Source: Saccharomycopsis fibuligera x Saccharomycopsis cf. fibuligera
Taxonomy: Eukaryota > Ascomycota > Saccharomycetes > Ascoideales > Saccharomycopsidaceae
Assembly: GCA_001936135.1 (NCBI GenBank)
Contig: CP012821.1
Coordinates: 744,001 to 808,000, forward strand
Length of the DNA stretch: 64,000 nucleotides
Direction: 5' to 3'
The first letter of the stretch is position 1; the number at the start of each line of letters is the position of its first letter. Below are positions 30,473 to 39,486 of this stretch, piece by piece. The notes below the pieces were generated by a model. The model saw only the letters and a list, made by a program, of their open reading frames with translations, was not told the origin of the DNA and did no database searches. The translations under genes were made by a program, and so were the position numbers.

Positions 30473-32290
30473 ATGGCTAAACCAGTATGTCGTTTTTTCA
30501 TGAACGGGAACTGCAAATGGGGCTCAAATTGCAAGTTTTCACATCCGCAGCCCAAAAGCTCCTTGGACAAGTTTGTTTCCAATGATGAGCACACTAATCT
30601 TGCTAATAAGGTCAAAATGGACATGGAAGATGCCCGCCATTTTCAACTACTGCCCTTGACTTCTTGCTATGGTTTAGATAGTCCCTGCTTGGTACCGTTG
30701 GTTGCCGGTAGGGACTTTTCTTTTGAAGAGTCTCGTTTTGCGTACTACAAGGCTAAAAAAGAAGGTCCTGCTGCCATCAATCAATATGAATTGCAAATAG
30801 CAAATAGGAAACAAGATATGGACCGTTGCCTTCAATATATTTCCCAGGATCCAAGCAAAGCAGCAAGATATTCCCAGAAGGGTACTGAAATTCTTAGTAA
30901 AGATCCAAGCACCAATGCCAGACCATACATTGAGTTCAGCTTGAATTTGAATGCCCCTATCTCTTCTTCTTCCACAAGTTTGTTCCAGAACAGTTCTGCT
31001 GATACTAACTCTGCATCAAAGACGAATTCTGCCTTTGGTAATACTGCTTTTGGAAGCACGGGCTTTGGAAGTGGTGGAAATAATGCTAGCAGTAGCGGTT
31101 CTGCTTTTGGAAGCTCTGGCTTTGGAAGCGCCGGCTTTGGTAATTCCTCTTCATCGTCTCTGGCTTTCGGAAGTGCTGGATTTGGATCCAGTGGATTTGG
31201 TACTAGCTCAATAGCAACTACTGGTGGTGGTAGTAATGGATTCGGGTCTTCTCCATTTAGCAACCTAGCCACCAAAACCTCTGGTACCTCAACAACAAGT
31301 TCACCTTTTGGAGGTGACGTTGCTGGAGGTGCATTTGGCAATTCAGGATCAACTGCTTCACCCTTTTCATCATTAAATACCAACAACAGCAATGGGTTAA
31401 CAACGACAAAGAATTCAAGTTCACCATTTGGTTCTAACTCTTCAACAAAAGGCGTATTTGGCTCCGTTGGATTTGGCTCAACTCCAGATACCACTGCCAC
31501 TAATACCGCTACTAATTCAAGCGGCTCAGTATTTGGGTCTACAGGTTTCGGCAGTACTGCACCATCGTCGTCTTCTGTATTTGGGTCTGCTGCGTTTGGG
31601 TCATCCCCATTTTCCAATCTTGGATCAAAGGCTCCTCCTAGTGGTAATCCTTTTGGTGGTAGTGGTGTCGCTGCTGGTAGCCAAACGCCATTTGGCTCTT
31701 CAGGCACAAATGTTAGCTCACCATTTGGAAGGTCCGCTACTAACTTGACGACAGCAACGGCGACAAGCTCACCGTTTGGAAACACCAACAAAGATAACAA
31801 CAATATCAAAGCACCATTTTCTCAAAGTAATACGACATCTAGTCCCTTTGGGCAAGTTGCTACCAACACAAATAATGCTGGTCCATTTGGCTCCTCAAGC
31901 GCATTTGGAAAATCAGCAGAAACTACACAATCACCTTTCGACAACACAAGCTCTGGTTCTATCTTTAATAAGCCGGCAAGTAATGACTCTCCATTCGGTG
32001 CCGTAGCCCCAGCAGCCCCAGCAGCCAGTGGATCTGGTGGTATATTTGGCTCTTCTGCTTTTGGTACTTCTGCTACGCCATTCAGCAGCACTGGATCAAA
32101 CATATTTGGAAACAGCTCACCACATGCTAAGAAACAATATTATCCACAAAGTTTTAACATGGAACAAAATGAAAAAAATTATACGAATTTAACCAAACTT
32201 GACGAAAGTGCAGCTGCTTTGTTCCAGCAGAATAAGTTTACTCCTGGTAAAGTTCCTGAGGTACCGCCTCCAGTAGAATTTTGCTTTTAA
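30473..32290 (+). CDS. NUP42: FG-nucleoporin with CCCH zinc finger, Nup42/Rip1
   Basis: Cytoplasmic-face nuclear-pore protein that helps mRNA export with Gle1 and Dbp5. The 605-residue product begins with one CCCH finger (C-X7-C-X5-C-X3-H in CRFFMNGNCKWGSNCKFSH). It then has a helical segment, and from about residue 170 an extended Ser/Thr/Asn/Gly-rich domain with dozens of GFG, FGS and PFG repeats. A conserved C-terminal segment (EKNYTNLTKLDESAAALF) fits the Gle1-binding end. Codon 230 (31160-31162) is CTG within the repeat pattern S-x-FGS, where Ser is expected. The large antisense open frame is a by-product of the repeats. Confidence 0.93.
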   Translation: MAKPVCRFFMNGNCKWGSNCKFSHPQPKSSLDKFVSNDEHTNLANKVKMDMEDARHFQLLPLTSCYGLDSPCLVPLVAGRDFSFEESRFAYYKAKKEGPAAINQYELQIANRKQDMDRCLQYISQDPSKAARYSQKGTEILSKDPSTNARPYIEFSLNLNAPISSSSTSLFQNSSADTNSASKTNSAFGNTAFGSTGFGSGGNNASSSGSAFGSSGFGSAGFGNSSSSSLAFGSAGFGSSGFGTSSIATTGGGSNGFGSSPFSNLATKTSGTSTTSSPFGGDVAGGAFGNSGSTASPFSSLNTNNSNGLTTTKNSSSPFGSNSSTKGVFGSVGFGSTPDTTATNTATNSSGSVFGSTGFGSTAPSSSSVFGSAAFGSSPFSNLGSKAPPSGNPFGGSGVAAGSQTPFGSSGTNVSSPFGRSATNLTTATATSSPFGNTNKDNNNIKAPFSQSNTTSSPFGQVATNTNNAGPFGSSSAFGKSAETTQSPFDNTSSGSIFNKPASNDSPFGAVAPAAPAASGSGGIFGSSAFGTSATPFSSTGSNIFGNSSPHAKKQYYPQSFNMEQNEKNYTNLTKLDESAAALFQQNKFTPGKVPEVPPPVEFCF

Positions 32291-32490
32291 GGTGCTGACA
32301 GTGGTATGGTTCTCCGTATTTTTGTATTATTATAGATAGATAAAATTTATGACTTTTTAACGAATTAGTTGGGTGATTTGATATTGTTTTTTATATTTTT
32401 GCAGATGTTCTAGCTATATGCAATCTCATGCATGTCAGAATTGTAAAAAATAAAAGAAAAAAAAATCAAATTTTCAGAAAAAGGAAATTA

Positions 32491-32526
<36 letters not shown>

Positions 32527-32596
32527 CGATTTTCAGACCATCGTCTCAATTTTTGATTTCATACATACGGCTGTCAAGCAAAAGAAGAACAGAAGA
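32291..32596. other. Tandem-gene intergenic region with poly(dA)
   Basis: 306 bp between NUP42 and the next co-oriented gene. It contains a 28-nt A run at 32497-32524, about 75 bp before the ATG, in the position of a nucleosome-depleted promoter tract. Confidence 0.65.
32497..32524. repeat. Poly(dA) tract, 28 nt
   Basis: Uninterrupted A run directly upstream of the dehydratase gene. Confidence 0.95.
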
Positions 32597-33961
32597 ATGG
32601 TTTCCTCTTCAACGGTGAAAACCGTGGGCATCACTGCCGTCACCAGTGTTTTGCTCACCACCACCATTTTAGAACTATACCATCGCAGCAAGACTACAAA
32701 AACTAATATTACTTCCTCATCATCAGCATCAGCACCAGTACCAGAAGCTACTCCTCGTGGAAGACGAATCACCGAAGCAGTAAAAGACTATGATGAAGAG
32801 TTGATCCGTGAACAACTTGCCAGAAACTATGCCTTTTTGGGTGAAGAAGGTATGGCTAAAGTAAGAGATCAGTACGTTATTGTTGTTGGGTGTGGTGGTG
32901 TTGGCTCTTGGGTCACCACTATGCTTGTCAGATCCGGGGTATCGAAAATCAGGGTGATCGATTTTGATCAAGTGACACTATCTTCATTGAATAGACATGC
33001 AGTGGCTACCATTAGAGATGTTGGTAGATCGAAAGTGGAGACAATGAAGGCTCATTTGCTTGATGTTGCGCCTTGGATTGACGTGGAAGCAATGAATCAA
33101 TTATGGAACAAAAATAGTGCAGAGGAATTGTTGTTTGGAGGAAAATACGGTAAACCAGATTATGTCATTGATTGTATTGATAACATTGATACGAAGGTAG
33201 ATTTGCTTGCTTATTGTTACGAAAATAAATTGCCAGTAATTTGCTCGGGTGGGGCTGCTTGCAAAAGTGATCCAAGCAGAATCAATATTGGTGACATCAG
33301 ACTTACCGAAGAGGATCCACTTCTAAAGTCAGTGAGACGCAGATTAAAATTAAAGGGAATCACTACTGGCATTGACGTTGTTTTTTCCGCTGAAAAGCCA
33401 GACCCCAGAAAAGCAGCATTGCTTCCATTACCGCAGGATGAGTACTTAAAGGGTCAGGTTGACCAACTTAGTGCGTTAAAATATTTTAGAGTTAGAATTT
33501 TGCCAGTGTTGAGTCCGGTGCCGGGAATGTTTGGATTGGCTATTGTTAGCTATTTGTTGGCCAAAGTAGCTGGGTACCCTATTGAGCCCGTTGAGGGTAA
33601 AAACCGAATGAAAGTTTATGATTCGGTGCTTATGAGTTTAGCTGCTCAACGAACCAGATTTGGATTTGACCAAATAGTACCAATTTCCATGAAGGACGTT
33701 GAGTACATGGTTGAAGAAGTGTTCAGAGGAAAGTCTCCAATTTCGGGCTATTCTACCAGGCTTACCTTGTCCAAATGGGACCCATCCAAGGGTATCTCAA
33801 CCCAGAATTTGGTATTGATGACAAAACAGGAACAGAAACATCACGAGTTGGAGGTCTTGAAAGGTGGCAAGAAACTTGAAGAAGTGTATAGTAAAGAGGT
33901 TTTGGAGAAGGTGGAGAAGCGTTTCAAGGAGGAGGCCTTCTATTCTCAGTATCGTGAGTAG
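32597..33961 (+). CDS. TCD1: tRNA threonylcarbamoyladenosine dehydratase (E1-like), Tcd1/Tcd2 type
   Basis: ATP-dependent dehydratase that converts t6A37 to cyclic ct6A in ANN-decoding tRNAs; in yeast it sits on the mitochondrial outer membrane. The 454-residue product has an N-terminal hydrophobic helix (about residues 8-26) and then the E1/ThiF adenylation fold. Visible motifs are VIVVGCGGVGSWV (nucleotide binding, near 96-108), VIDFDQVTLSSLNRH, DYVIDCIDNIDTKVDL and CSGGAACKSDPSRI. A family C-terminal half (LPVLSPVPGMFGLAI) follows. Yeast has two paralogues of similar length and I cannot tell which this corresponds to. I found no CTG codon in it. Confidence 0.9.
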   Translation: MVSSSTVKTVGITAVTSVLLTTTILELYHRSKTTKTNITSSSSASAPVPEATPRGRRITEAVKDYDEELIREQLARNYAFLGEEGMAKVRDQYVIVVGCGGVGSWVTTMLVRSGVSKIRVIDFDQVTLSSLNRHAVATIRDVGRSKVETMKAHLLDVAPWIDVEAMNQLWNKNSAEELLFGGKYGKPDYVIDCIDNIDTKVDLLAYCYENKLPVICSGGAACKSDPSRINIGDIRLTEEDPLLKSVRRRLKLKGITTGIDVVFSAEKPDPRKAALLPLPQDEYLKGQVDQLSALKYFRVRILPVLSPVPGMFGLAIVSYLLAKVAGYPIEPVEGKNRMKVYDSVLMSLAAQRTRFGFDQIVPISMKDVEYMVEEVFRGKSPISGYSTRLTLSKWDPSKGISTQNLVLMTKQEQKHHELEVLKGGKKLEEVYSKEVLEKVEKRFKEEAFYSQYRE

Positions 33962-34280
33962 GAGGGTGTGGCTGAACGATATTATAATATAGGAACTCCT
34001 ACAGTAAAAATTTATGTTGTAGTTTATATCAGAGTGCTCATAGCATAAATGTGGTGTCCCTGCTTAGTAAATTTTTCTTCAAAAAAAAATAAAATAAAAT
34101 AAAGCGGCGATGGCCTTACAATAGCCGCAAGGCCAATCAAGACTAACGTTAAAACAATCGCTAATTCAACACCAAACGCTGCAAGAAGTTACCACCTCCA
34201 CTTCATGTTATACGTAGAACTAGTCAAGTACTAATAATAATCTAGGCGCATCGAATGAATTGCTCCAGCGACACTGCATA
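33962..34280. other. Intergenic region upstream of LEU5
   Basis: 319 bp with an A-rich (ATAAA)n-like stretch at about 34081-34105. No gene was recognised. An out-of-frame ATG at 34256 precedes the LEU5 start and could form a short upstream frame. Confidence 0.5.
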
Positions 34281-35690
34281 ATGCCTTTAATCTCGACCTT
34301 CAATAATGATCCAGCAAAACAAGAAACGCCGACGCTGCCCAATATGAATGCAATTGCCAATGATTACAATGATAATAATAGTACGAAGAATTCACCGACA
34401 TCTTTCTCTACATTTTCTTCTTCTTCCTCAAATTCAACTTTAAAGGATAAAAACGGTAAAGCTCCAGAGAATCCCGGTCTTTTGGATGACGACTCACATT
34501 CATTAACCGCCGCCAAAGACGTGCACGAACTTCATCGCCTTGACAAGAAATCTGTTCATTATGTGATGGTCACCGCAGTGGCTGGTGGTTTAGCTGGATG
34601 CAGTGCCAAAACATTAATTGCACCATTAGACAGAATAAAAATTCTTTTTCAAACGTCAAACCCGGAGTTTAAACAGTATTCTTCATCACTTTTTGGTCTT
34701 TTCAAGGCAACGAAGAAAATATACAAAAATGATGGTTTTGTGGGGTTTTTCCAGGGCCATTCAGTAACATTGTTTAGAATTTTTCCCTACGCGGCCATCA
34801 AGTTTGTCACATATGAACAAATTAGAAATTTGCTAATTCCCAATGATTTATATGAAACTAATGGAAGACGATTATTAGCTGGGTCAATTAGCGGGATAAT
34901 GTCAGTGTTTTTTACTTATCCTTTGGACTTGCTTAGAGTCAGATTAGCTTTTGAAACAAGAAATATTAAACATAATACGCAACAAGCAACATCATCATCA
35001 CTGTCACCATCACAAAAGCAAATGGCTCAAGCGATAAGTAATCTGGCTAAAAAAGCACCAAAACATGTTAAAAATGCACTAATAAATGGTCGATTACTAG
35101 GCACAGTTAGTTCAATTCTCAAAGAGCCAACTAAATACAAGGACTACAAACTTTCTAAAACTATACCAACTTCAATAGTTGGCATAACTAATTTCTATCG
35201 AGGGTTTTCTCCAACAATCCTCGGAATGATTCCATATGCTGGGGTTTCTTTTTGGACTCATGATTTTGTTCATGATATTTTCCGATCCAAATTACTAGCT
35301 AAATTAACTGTTGATAATTCCGAACAGTATCGAATTGATCAACAGCGGCAAAAGTTAGCAGCAGCAACAAAAGACACAGAAAAGGGTCATAGTCATGATA
35401 GTAGACCACCTCTCAAAGCATGGGCTCAATTAATTGCAGGGGGAATGGCAGGGTTAGTTTCACAAACAGCCGCTTATCCATTTGAAATCATTCGTAGAAG
35501 ATTACAAGTTGGCGCAGTAACTAATAATGGACAATATTTTTCACTAAGACAGATGGCTAGCATGATTTATACCGAACGTGGGCTCAAAGGATTCTATGTT
35601 GGGTTGAGTATTGGTTATATCAAAGTCATTCCAATGGCTGCTTGTTCTCTCTTTGTTTATGAACGATTGAAATTTTTAATGGGTATTTAA
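34281..35690 (+). CDS. LEU5: Mitochondrial carrier for coenzyme A, Leu5
   Basis: SLC25-family inner-membrane carrier that brings CoA (or a precursor) into mitochondria. The product is 469 residues from the ATG at 34281; the upstream in-frame TTG was rejected. It has three carrier repeats with signatures APLDRIKI, YPLDLLRVR and YPFEIIRRR. The family-specific blocks AKTLIAPLDRIKILFQTSNP and GFFQGHSVTLFRIFPYAAIK are close to yeast Leu5. There is a Ser/Asn-rich N-tail of about 90 residues, plus two inserts: one after repeat 2 helix 3 and one before repeat 3 (about 25 residues). Codon 241 (35001-35003) is CTG inside SSS-x-SPS, suggesting Ser. Confidence 0.93.
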   Translation: MPLISTFNNDPAKQETPTLPNMNAIANDYNDNNSTKNSPTSFSTFSSSSSNSTLKDKNGKAPENPGLLDDDSHSLTAAKDVHELHRLDKKSVHYVMVTAVAGGLAGCSAKTLIAPLDRIKILFQTSNPEFKQYSSSLFGLFKATKKIYKNDGFVGFFQGHSVTLFRIFPYAAIKFVTYEQIRNLLIPNDLYETNGRRLLAGSISGIMSVFFTYPLDLLRVRLAFETRNIKHNTQQATSSSLSPSQKQMAQAISNLAKKAPKHVKNALINGRLLGTVSSILKEPTKYKDYKLSKTIPTSIVGITNFYRGFSPTILGMIPYAGVSFWTHDFVHDIFRSKLLAKLTVDNSEQYRIDQQRQKLAAATKDTEKGHSHDSRPPLKAWAQLIAGGMAGLVSQTAAYPFEIIRRRLQVGAVTNNGQYFSLRQMASMIYTERGLKGFYVGLSIGYIKVIPMAACSLFVYERLKFLMGI

Positions 35691-35945
35691 ATTTGGATTT
35701 TAAAAAATTGTGACGATTTTTCTTTACTTTTTTGTTGTTGTTCTCAGGTTAAACTAACGTTGAATTTTTTTTATTTTTATTTTAACGTTTGTTTTTCCCT
35801 TTATAAATCATGATGGCATAATTATGGGCTTTGAAAAAATTTTACAAAAGAAAATTATATCTTGCATTATATGGTGTGTTTTGTCTTCATACTACTGCTT
35901 TCCTGAAATTATTTGTCAAAACTCAGTCCTTTTTATTTTTCATAT

Positions 35946-35980
<35 letters not shown>

Positions 35981-36405
35981 TTTTGTCTTTTGTCTTTTGT
36001 CTTTTGTCTTTTGTCTTTTGTCTTTTATCTTTTGTCTTTTATCTTTTGTCTTTTCGTTTCCCTGTTTATTTAGTTTGTTTTACCGTTTTTCGTATGATAA
36101 ATGTTACGTACATTTATTTCAATTTTTAATGTTGAATTTTTGTCAGTCGTTTGATGATTTGTATGAAATATTCACGTAATGTAATGTACAAAAAAAAAAA
36201 AGTACGCTACAAAAATCACAACACCAATATAAATTCACAAAACAATGGACTTGGTTATTCATTTTCAACGTTTATATACATGAAATAAAGTTGTCAAATA
36301 CAAAAACAACAATATAAATCTTCCAATAACTGACCAGTCAGTAATGATTAGTCACCCAAACTTTTTTAATTTCCTTACTTTTATCTTTTTCAAAAGTCGG
36401 CTCTT
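35691..36405. other. Convergent 3' spacer with poly(dT) and heptamer array
   Basis: 715 bp between two 3' ends. It carries T31 at 35947-35977 followed immediately by a CTTTTGT array. No gene was recognised; the T-rich open frames are artefacts of the repeat. Confidence 0.7.
35947..36053. repeat. Poly(dT) tract plus (CTTTTGT)n heptamer array
   Basis: Thirty-one T, then TATATTTTGT, then about nine CTTTTGT units with two CTTTTAT variants, running to about 36053. It was read directly. Confidence 0.93.
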
Positions 36406-37443
36406 TTAAAGGAAAAAGTTCCACCATCTTTTCTTTTTTGATGCAGTAGTGCCAAATTTTTCTGGATCAAGCTGAGAATATTGCGAACTACGTGAAGCAG
36501 CACTATTAGCAGCATTCTTTTGCTTCTTCAAAATAGTTTGCTGATTAGCAATCTCAATATTTTTCTTTAATCCTTCTTTACTTAACACCGATTGCTTAAT
36601 TCCACGATCTTTGATACTATCTCTGGTAACTGCATAAACTGAGCGTGTTGAAGTTCTACCAATGTTAAATCCAAATTTTTGCAATTGTTTAACAATGCTA
36701 GGGGTCAAGGTAGCAGTTAATGGTAAGCGGATAAAAACAAGTGATTTATGAAGGCCATAAGCAATGAAAAATGTTGTCCAGAATGCACTATATTTGCCAC
36801 CTTTCTTGTCACCGTCTTCTCCTTTTCTAGAATCCTCGTTGTCCTTGTCTTTAGACTTACCAATACCAAAGAATTGTTTGACTTTCTCCTGATATTCTTT
36901 GATTTTTTCGTCGCCAACGCTAGCAACAAACAAGTAACATAATGGTAAATCAATCATCGACAAAAATAAATACACACCAAGAGCAGCATATCCGTATTTT
37001 TTCATCAATTCCTTCAATCCAGCCTTTTTCTTCTCTTTCTTGGCTTCTTCATTATTATTATCGTTCTTATTGTTGTGTTCGGTAGTAATAGGCTCATGTA
37101 CTTGATTTATGTTCTCGGCCTTTGTAGCATTAGAAAGTGGCGGACGAGGATCAGGAATAGTTCTTGAATCACTAATTTTGATGAATGATACACTGTGAAA
37201 GCTTCTCGTATTAAACAGACTCCAACTTGATTTTACTATTTTTTCATTTCCAAAAATCGCTTTCAATTGACTTGGTGTCACAGTAATGTCAGTTTTAGTA
37301 AATTTGACAGGTGAAGGAGTACTAGACAAACTATATAGCAATGGTAAATGGTGCAATCGACGATGACTTAAACCAAATACATTATTGAACAAACGCTTAG
37401 TGAGAGCCCCACCATGTCGTTGAAGTGGTTGACTGACTGCCAT
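36406..37443 (-). CDS. NAT2: DUF1279/FAM210 mitochondrial membrane protein, Nat2-like
   Basis: The product is 345 residues. The N-terminus is basic and His-rich with a long variable region, consistent with mitochondrial import. The DUF1279 core starts at about residue 143: LKELMKKYGYAALGVYLFLSM, a hydrophobic segment, a Lys/Asp-rich insert of about 45 residues, then SAFWTTFFIAYGLHKSLVFI and RLPLTATLTPSIVKQLQKFG. The C-terminus is Lys-rich. Yeast Nat2 and animal FAM210A share this core; the acetyltransferase name of the yeast gene is historical and no such motif is visible. The start is the ATG at 37443. Confidence 0.8.
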   Translation of the reverse strand: MAVSQPLQRHGGALTKRLFNNVFGLSHRRLHHLPLLYSLSSTPSPVKFTKTDITVTPSQLKAIFGNEKIVKSSWSLFNTRSFHSVSFIKISDSRTIPDPRPPLSNATKAENINQVHEPITTEHNNKNDNNNEEAKKEKKKAGLKELMKKYGYAALGVYLFLSMIDLPLCYLFVASVGDEKIKEYQEKVKQFFGIGKSKDKDNEDSRKGEDGDKKGGKYSAFWTTFFIAYGLHKSLVFIRLPLTATLTPSIVKQLQKFGFNIGRTSTRSVYAVTRDSIKDRGIKQSVLSKEGLKKNIEIANQQTILKKQKNAANSAASRSSQYSQLDPEKFGTTASKKKRWWNFFL

Positions 37444-38171
37444 ATTTGATTTTGAGGATATTCCTTAGAAAACAGAGCGATTCGTACAGTTTCGGCAACA
37501 AATCTATTACTTCGAGTTTCGATTTCTTTTTTTACTTTTTTATTATTTTATTTTTTTTTCTTTGAAATGCATACTGATGCACTTGCATCATGACTTGTGC
37601 ATCTTAAAGCATCTCTATGCTTTATCACGAGTATCTTTGCATTTCTAAAATAAACCAAAAACAACCTGTCATCACAAACTATCAATTGTCAATGCTTTAG
37701 TAGAGTGTTTATAATAAGACGATAAACAGCCAGTGACAATGTAATTGTTTGAAAAATACTATAGCCAAATGCCTTTCAAAGTATAAAAACGTTGCTGTCT
37801 CTTAATGCAATTTTTTATCTCAAGCGCTACTTCGTTTGACAGAAATCAAGACTCATTGGTCTAATAACCAAAACTAGAATGAAAACTAAATATATGACTC
37901 TTACAATGAGCAGACTTAATATACATATTGACTTACATTTATGTTTAACTCAAAAATTAGTTTTACGAACTTACGTAAATAGGAAAATAATTTTTGAAGG
38001 ATATAGAAAAACAATTATATAAAGCAAGAATAATAGCAAACATCAACAATAACCATGATTTTTTTCCAAACACAAGAAAAGGAGAACAAAGAAACAAGAA
38101 ATAGCTACAAAAGAAAAATATTGAACAAAGTACTGACCAGCTTAGTGGTAGAAAAGCTCCGATAACGACAC
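37444..38171. other. Intergenic region between NAT2-like promoter and uricase 3' end
   Basis: 728 bp, AT-rich, with short T runs near 37528-37560. No gene, tRNA or clear operator was recognised. Confidence 0.55.
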
Positions 38172-39074
38172 CTAAAGTCTGGCTTTAGCTTCTCTAACAA
38201 CAGTACATTTAATCAAGCCATTTGGATGCGGAGAAGGGTAGAAAAGTTCATTGTCATTACTCAAACCTTTCCAGGATAAGTCAATGACAAAATAGTGCTT
38301 ATTTGGTAAGGAATAAGAAACAGATTCAACCAACGAAGCTTGCTTTAAAATTTCAGTACCCATGTCATACATGGTACCTTGAACAGACGGAGAGTTTTGC
38401 AAAGCAAACAAATCCAAAGTGACCTTTCTAGCAGTATTAAAAGTAATGTCGAAGAGACCTTGATCAGCTTTTTCATTAACATTCAAAGCGGTGACTTTCT
38501 TGGTATCCCAGCTCCAGGAAGAATCAACATCAGTAGACAAGATTCTATCCTTTGTTGGCTTCAAAGTCGTAAAGTCACATTGATTATAGCCATAAAACAT
38601 AGAATTGGTGGACTTTAAAACTGTCAAGTCTTTCAATCCAGATATGAGCTTAAAATCACCGTCTCTAGATTGGTGAGCCTTGGTAATTCTAAGTTCAGTG
38701 CCACATTTCACAAAGGAGTGGTCATGTAATTTCCCATTGACTTCATATTTCTTCCATGGCAACTGTTCAATAGAAACATCAACGCCAGAAACATGTGCGT
38801 ATTTTTGTAAAAAGTGGGAAGTCAAGTTAGTGGCAAATCTTTCAATTGGCCAGACTTTTTGGGTTTTGCCAAGCACCAAAATGGTATTTTTCACTGTATC
38901 GGTTGGAACAATTGGAGAGTTGTCGGCTTTGGTGTAGCTGACGTCAAAATTACCAGTCAAGAGAACACAAACAGTAACTTCGATGATATCATGGACTTTT
39001 GGATTGTTTGGGTCTTTTCTAACCTTCAAGAACTTGACGTTGTCCTTACCATAGGTTGAGTTTTGCAAAGCCAT
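38172..39074 (-). CDS. Urate oxidase (uricase), peroxisomal
   Basis: Cofactor-free oxidase converting urate to 5-hydroxyisourate in purine catabolism. The 300-residue length is typical. Motifs include NSTYGKDNVKFLKVRKD near the start (with the Lys/Thr catalytic dyad region), SYTKADNSPIVPTDTVKNT, SGLKDLTVLKSTNSMFYGY and ILSTDVDSSW. The C-terminus reads AKARL; ARL is a PTS1 variant that directs import into peroxisomes. The ATG at 39074 was chosen because the family begins there; the upstream open frame has no similarity. Baker's yeast lacks uricase, whereas many other yeasts have it. Confidence 0.94.
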   Translation of the reverse strand: MALQNSTYGKDNVKFLKVRKDPNNPKVHDIIEVTVCVLLTGNFDVSYTKADNSPIVPTDTVKNTILVLGKTQKVWPIERFATNLTSHFLQKYAHVSGVDVSIEQLPWKKYEVNGKLHDHSFVKCGTELRITKAHQSRDGDFKLISGLKDLTVLKSTNSMFYGYNQCDFTTLKPTKDRILSTDVDSSWSWDTKKVTALNVNEKADQGLFDITFNTARKVTLDLFALQNSPSVQGTMYDMGTEILKQASLVESVSYSLPNKHYFVIDLSWKGLSNDNELFYPSPHPNGLIKCTVVREAKARL

Positions 39075-39486
39075 TTTGAGGTGTGGATAGTGTGTGAGAT
39101 TTGTAAGAAGAGCTGGAGGAATATGCGTATTAACAGAGCAGGTCACTGACAATGCTGATAACGAGAACAATGTTGATAATGAAAATGATAATAACAATAA
39201 CACTAAAAATAACAATAAGAGTTATACTCTATTCTACTTCCTCAAAGAAACAGGAATTTTGTTAGTATTTATACCAGAAAGGAGAGAAATTACTCGGAAA
39301 GCCGTTTGCTGCCGGCTGATAACGCTTACATCACATGATATTCGCATAGGGCAAGATTTCAGTTTTATTTTCTGGGGCGCCGAGTGAGCTCACTATAGTA
39401 AATATCAACATTGATAACCACAAAGCAGCCAACCACAGCGAAGGTCGCAAAATAAGGTGATATTGAAGCTTTTCCAAGCACCGGCA
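39075..39486. promoter_or_regulatory. Divergent promoter, uricase / MDM10, with GATAA cluster
   Basis: 412 bp with five GATAA motifs on the + strand at 39157, 39175, 39187, 39318 and 39413. Fungal GATA factors (Gat1/Gln3 type) bind GATAA and control use of poor nitrogen sources such as urate, so nitrogen control of the uricase is a reasonable inference. A microsatellite-like AATAAC/AACAAT stretch lies at about 39165-39215. Confidence 0.45.

Noticed and set aside
30832-31809. 325-codon open frame antisense to NUP42
   Set aside because: It mirrors the FG-repeat codon pattern (Pro/Asn/Leu repeats) and has no independent similarity.
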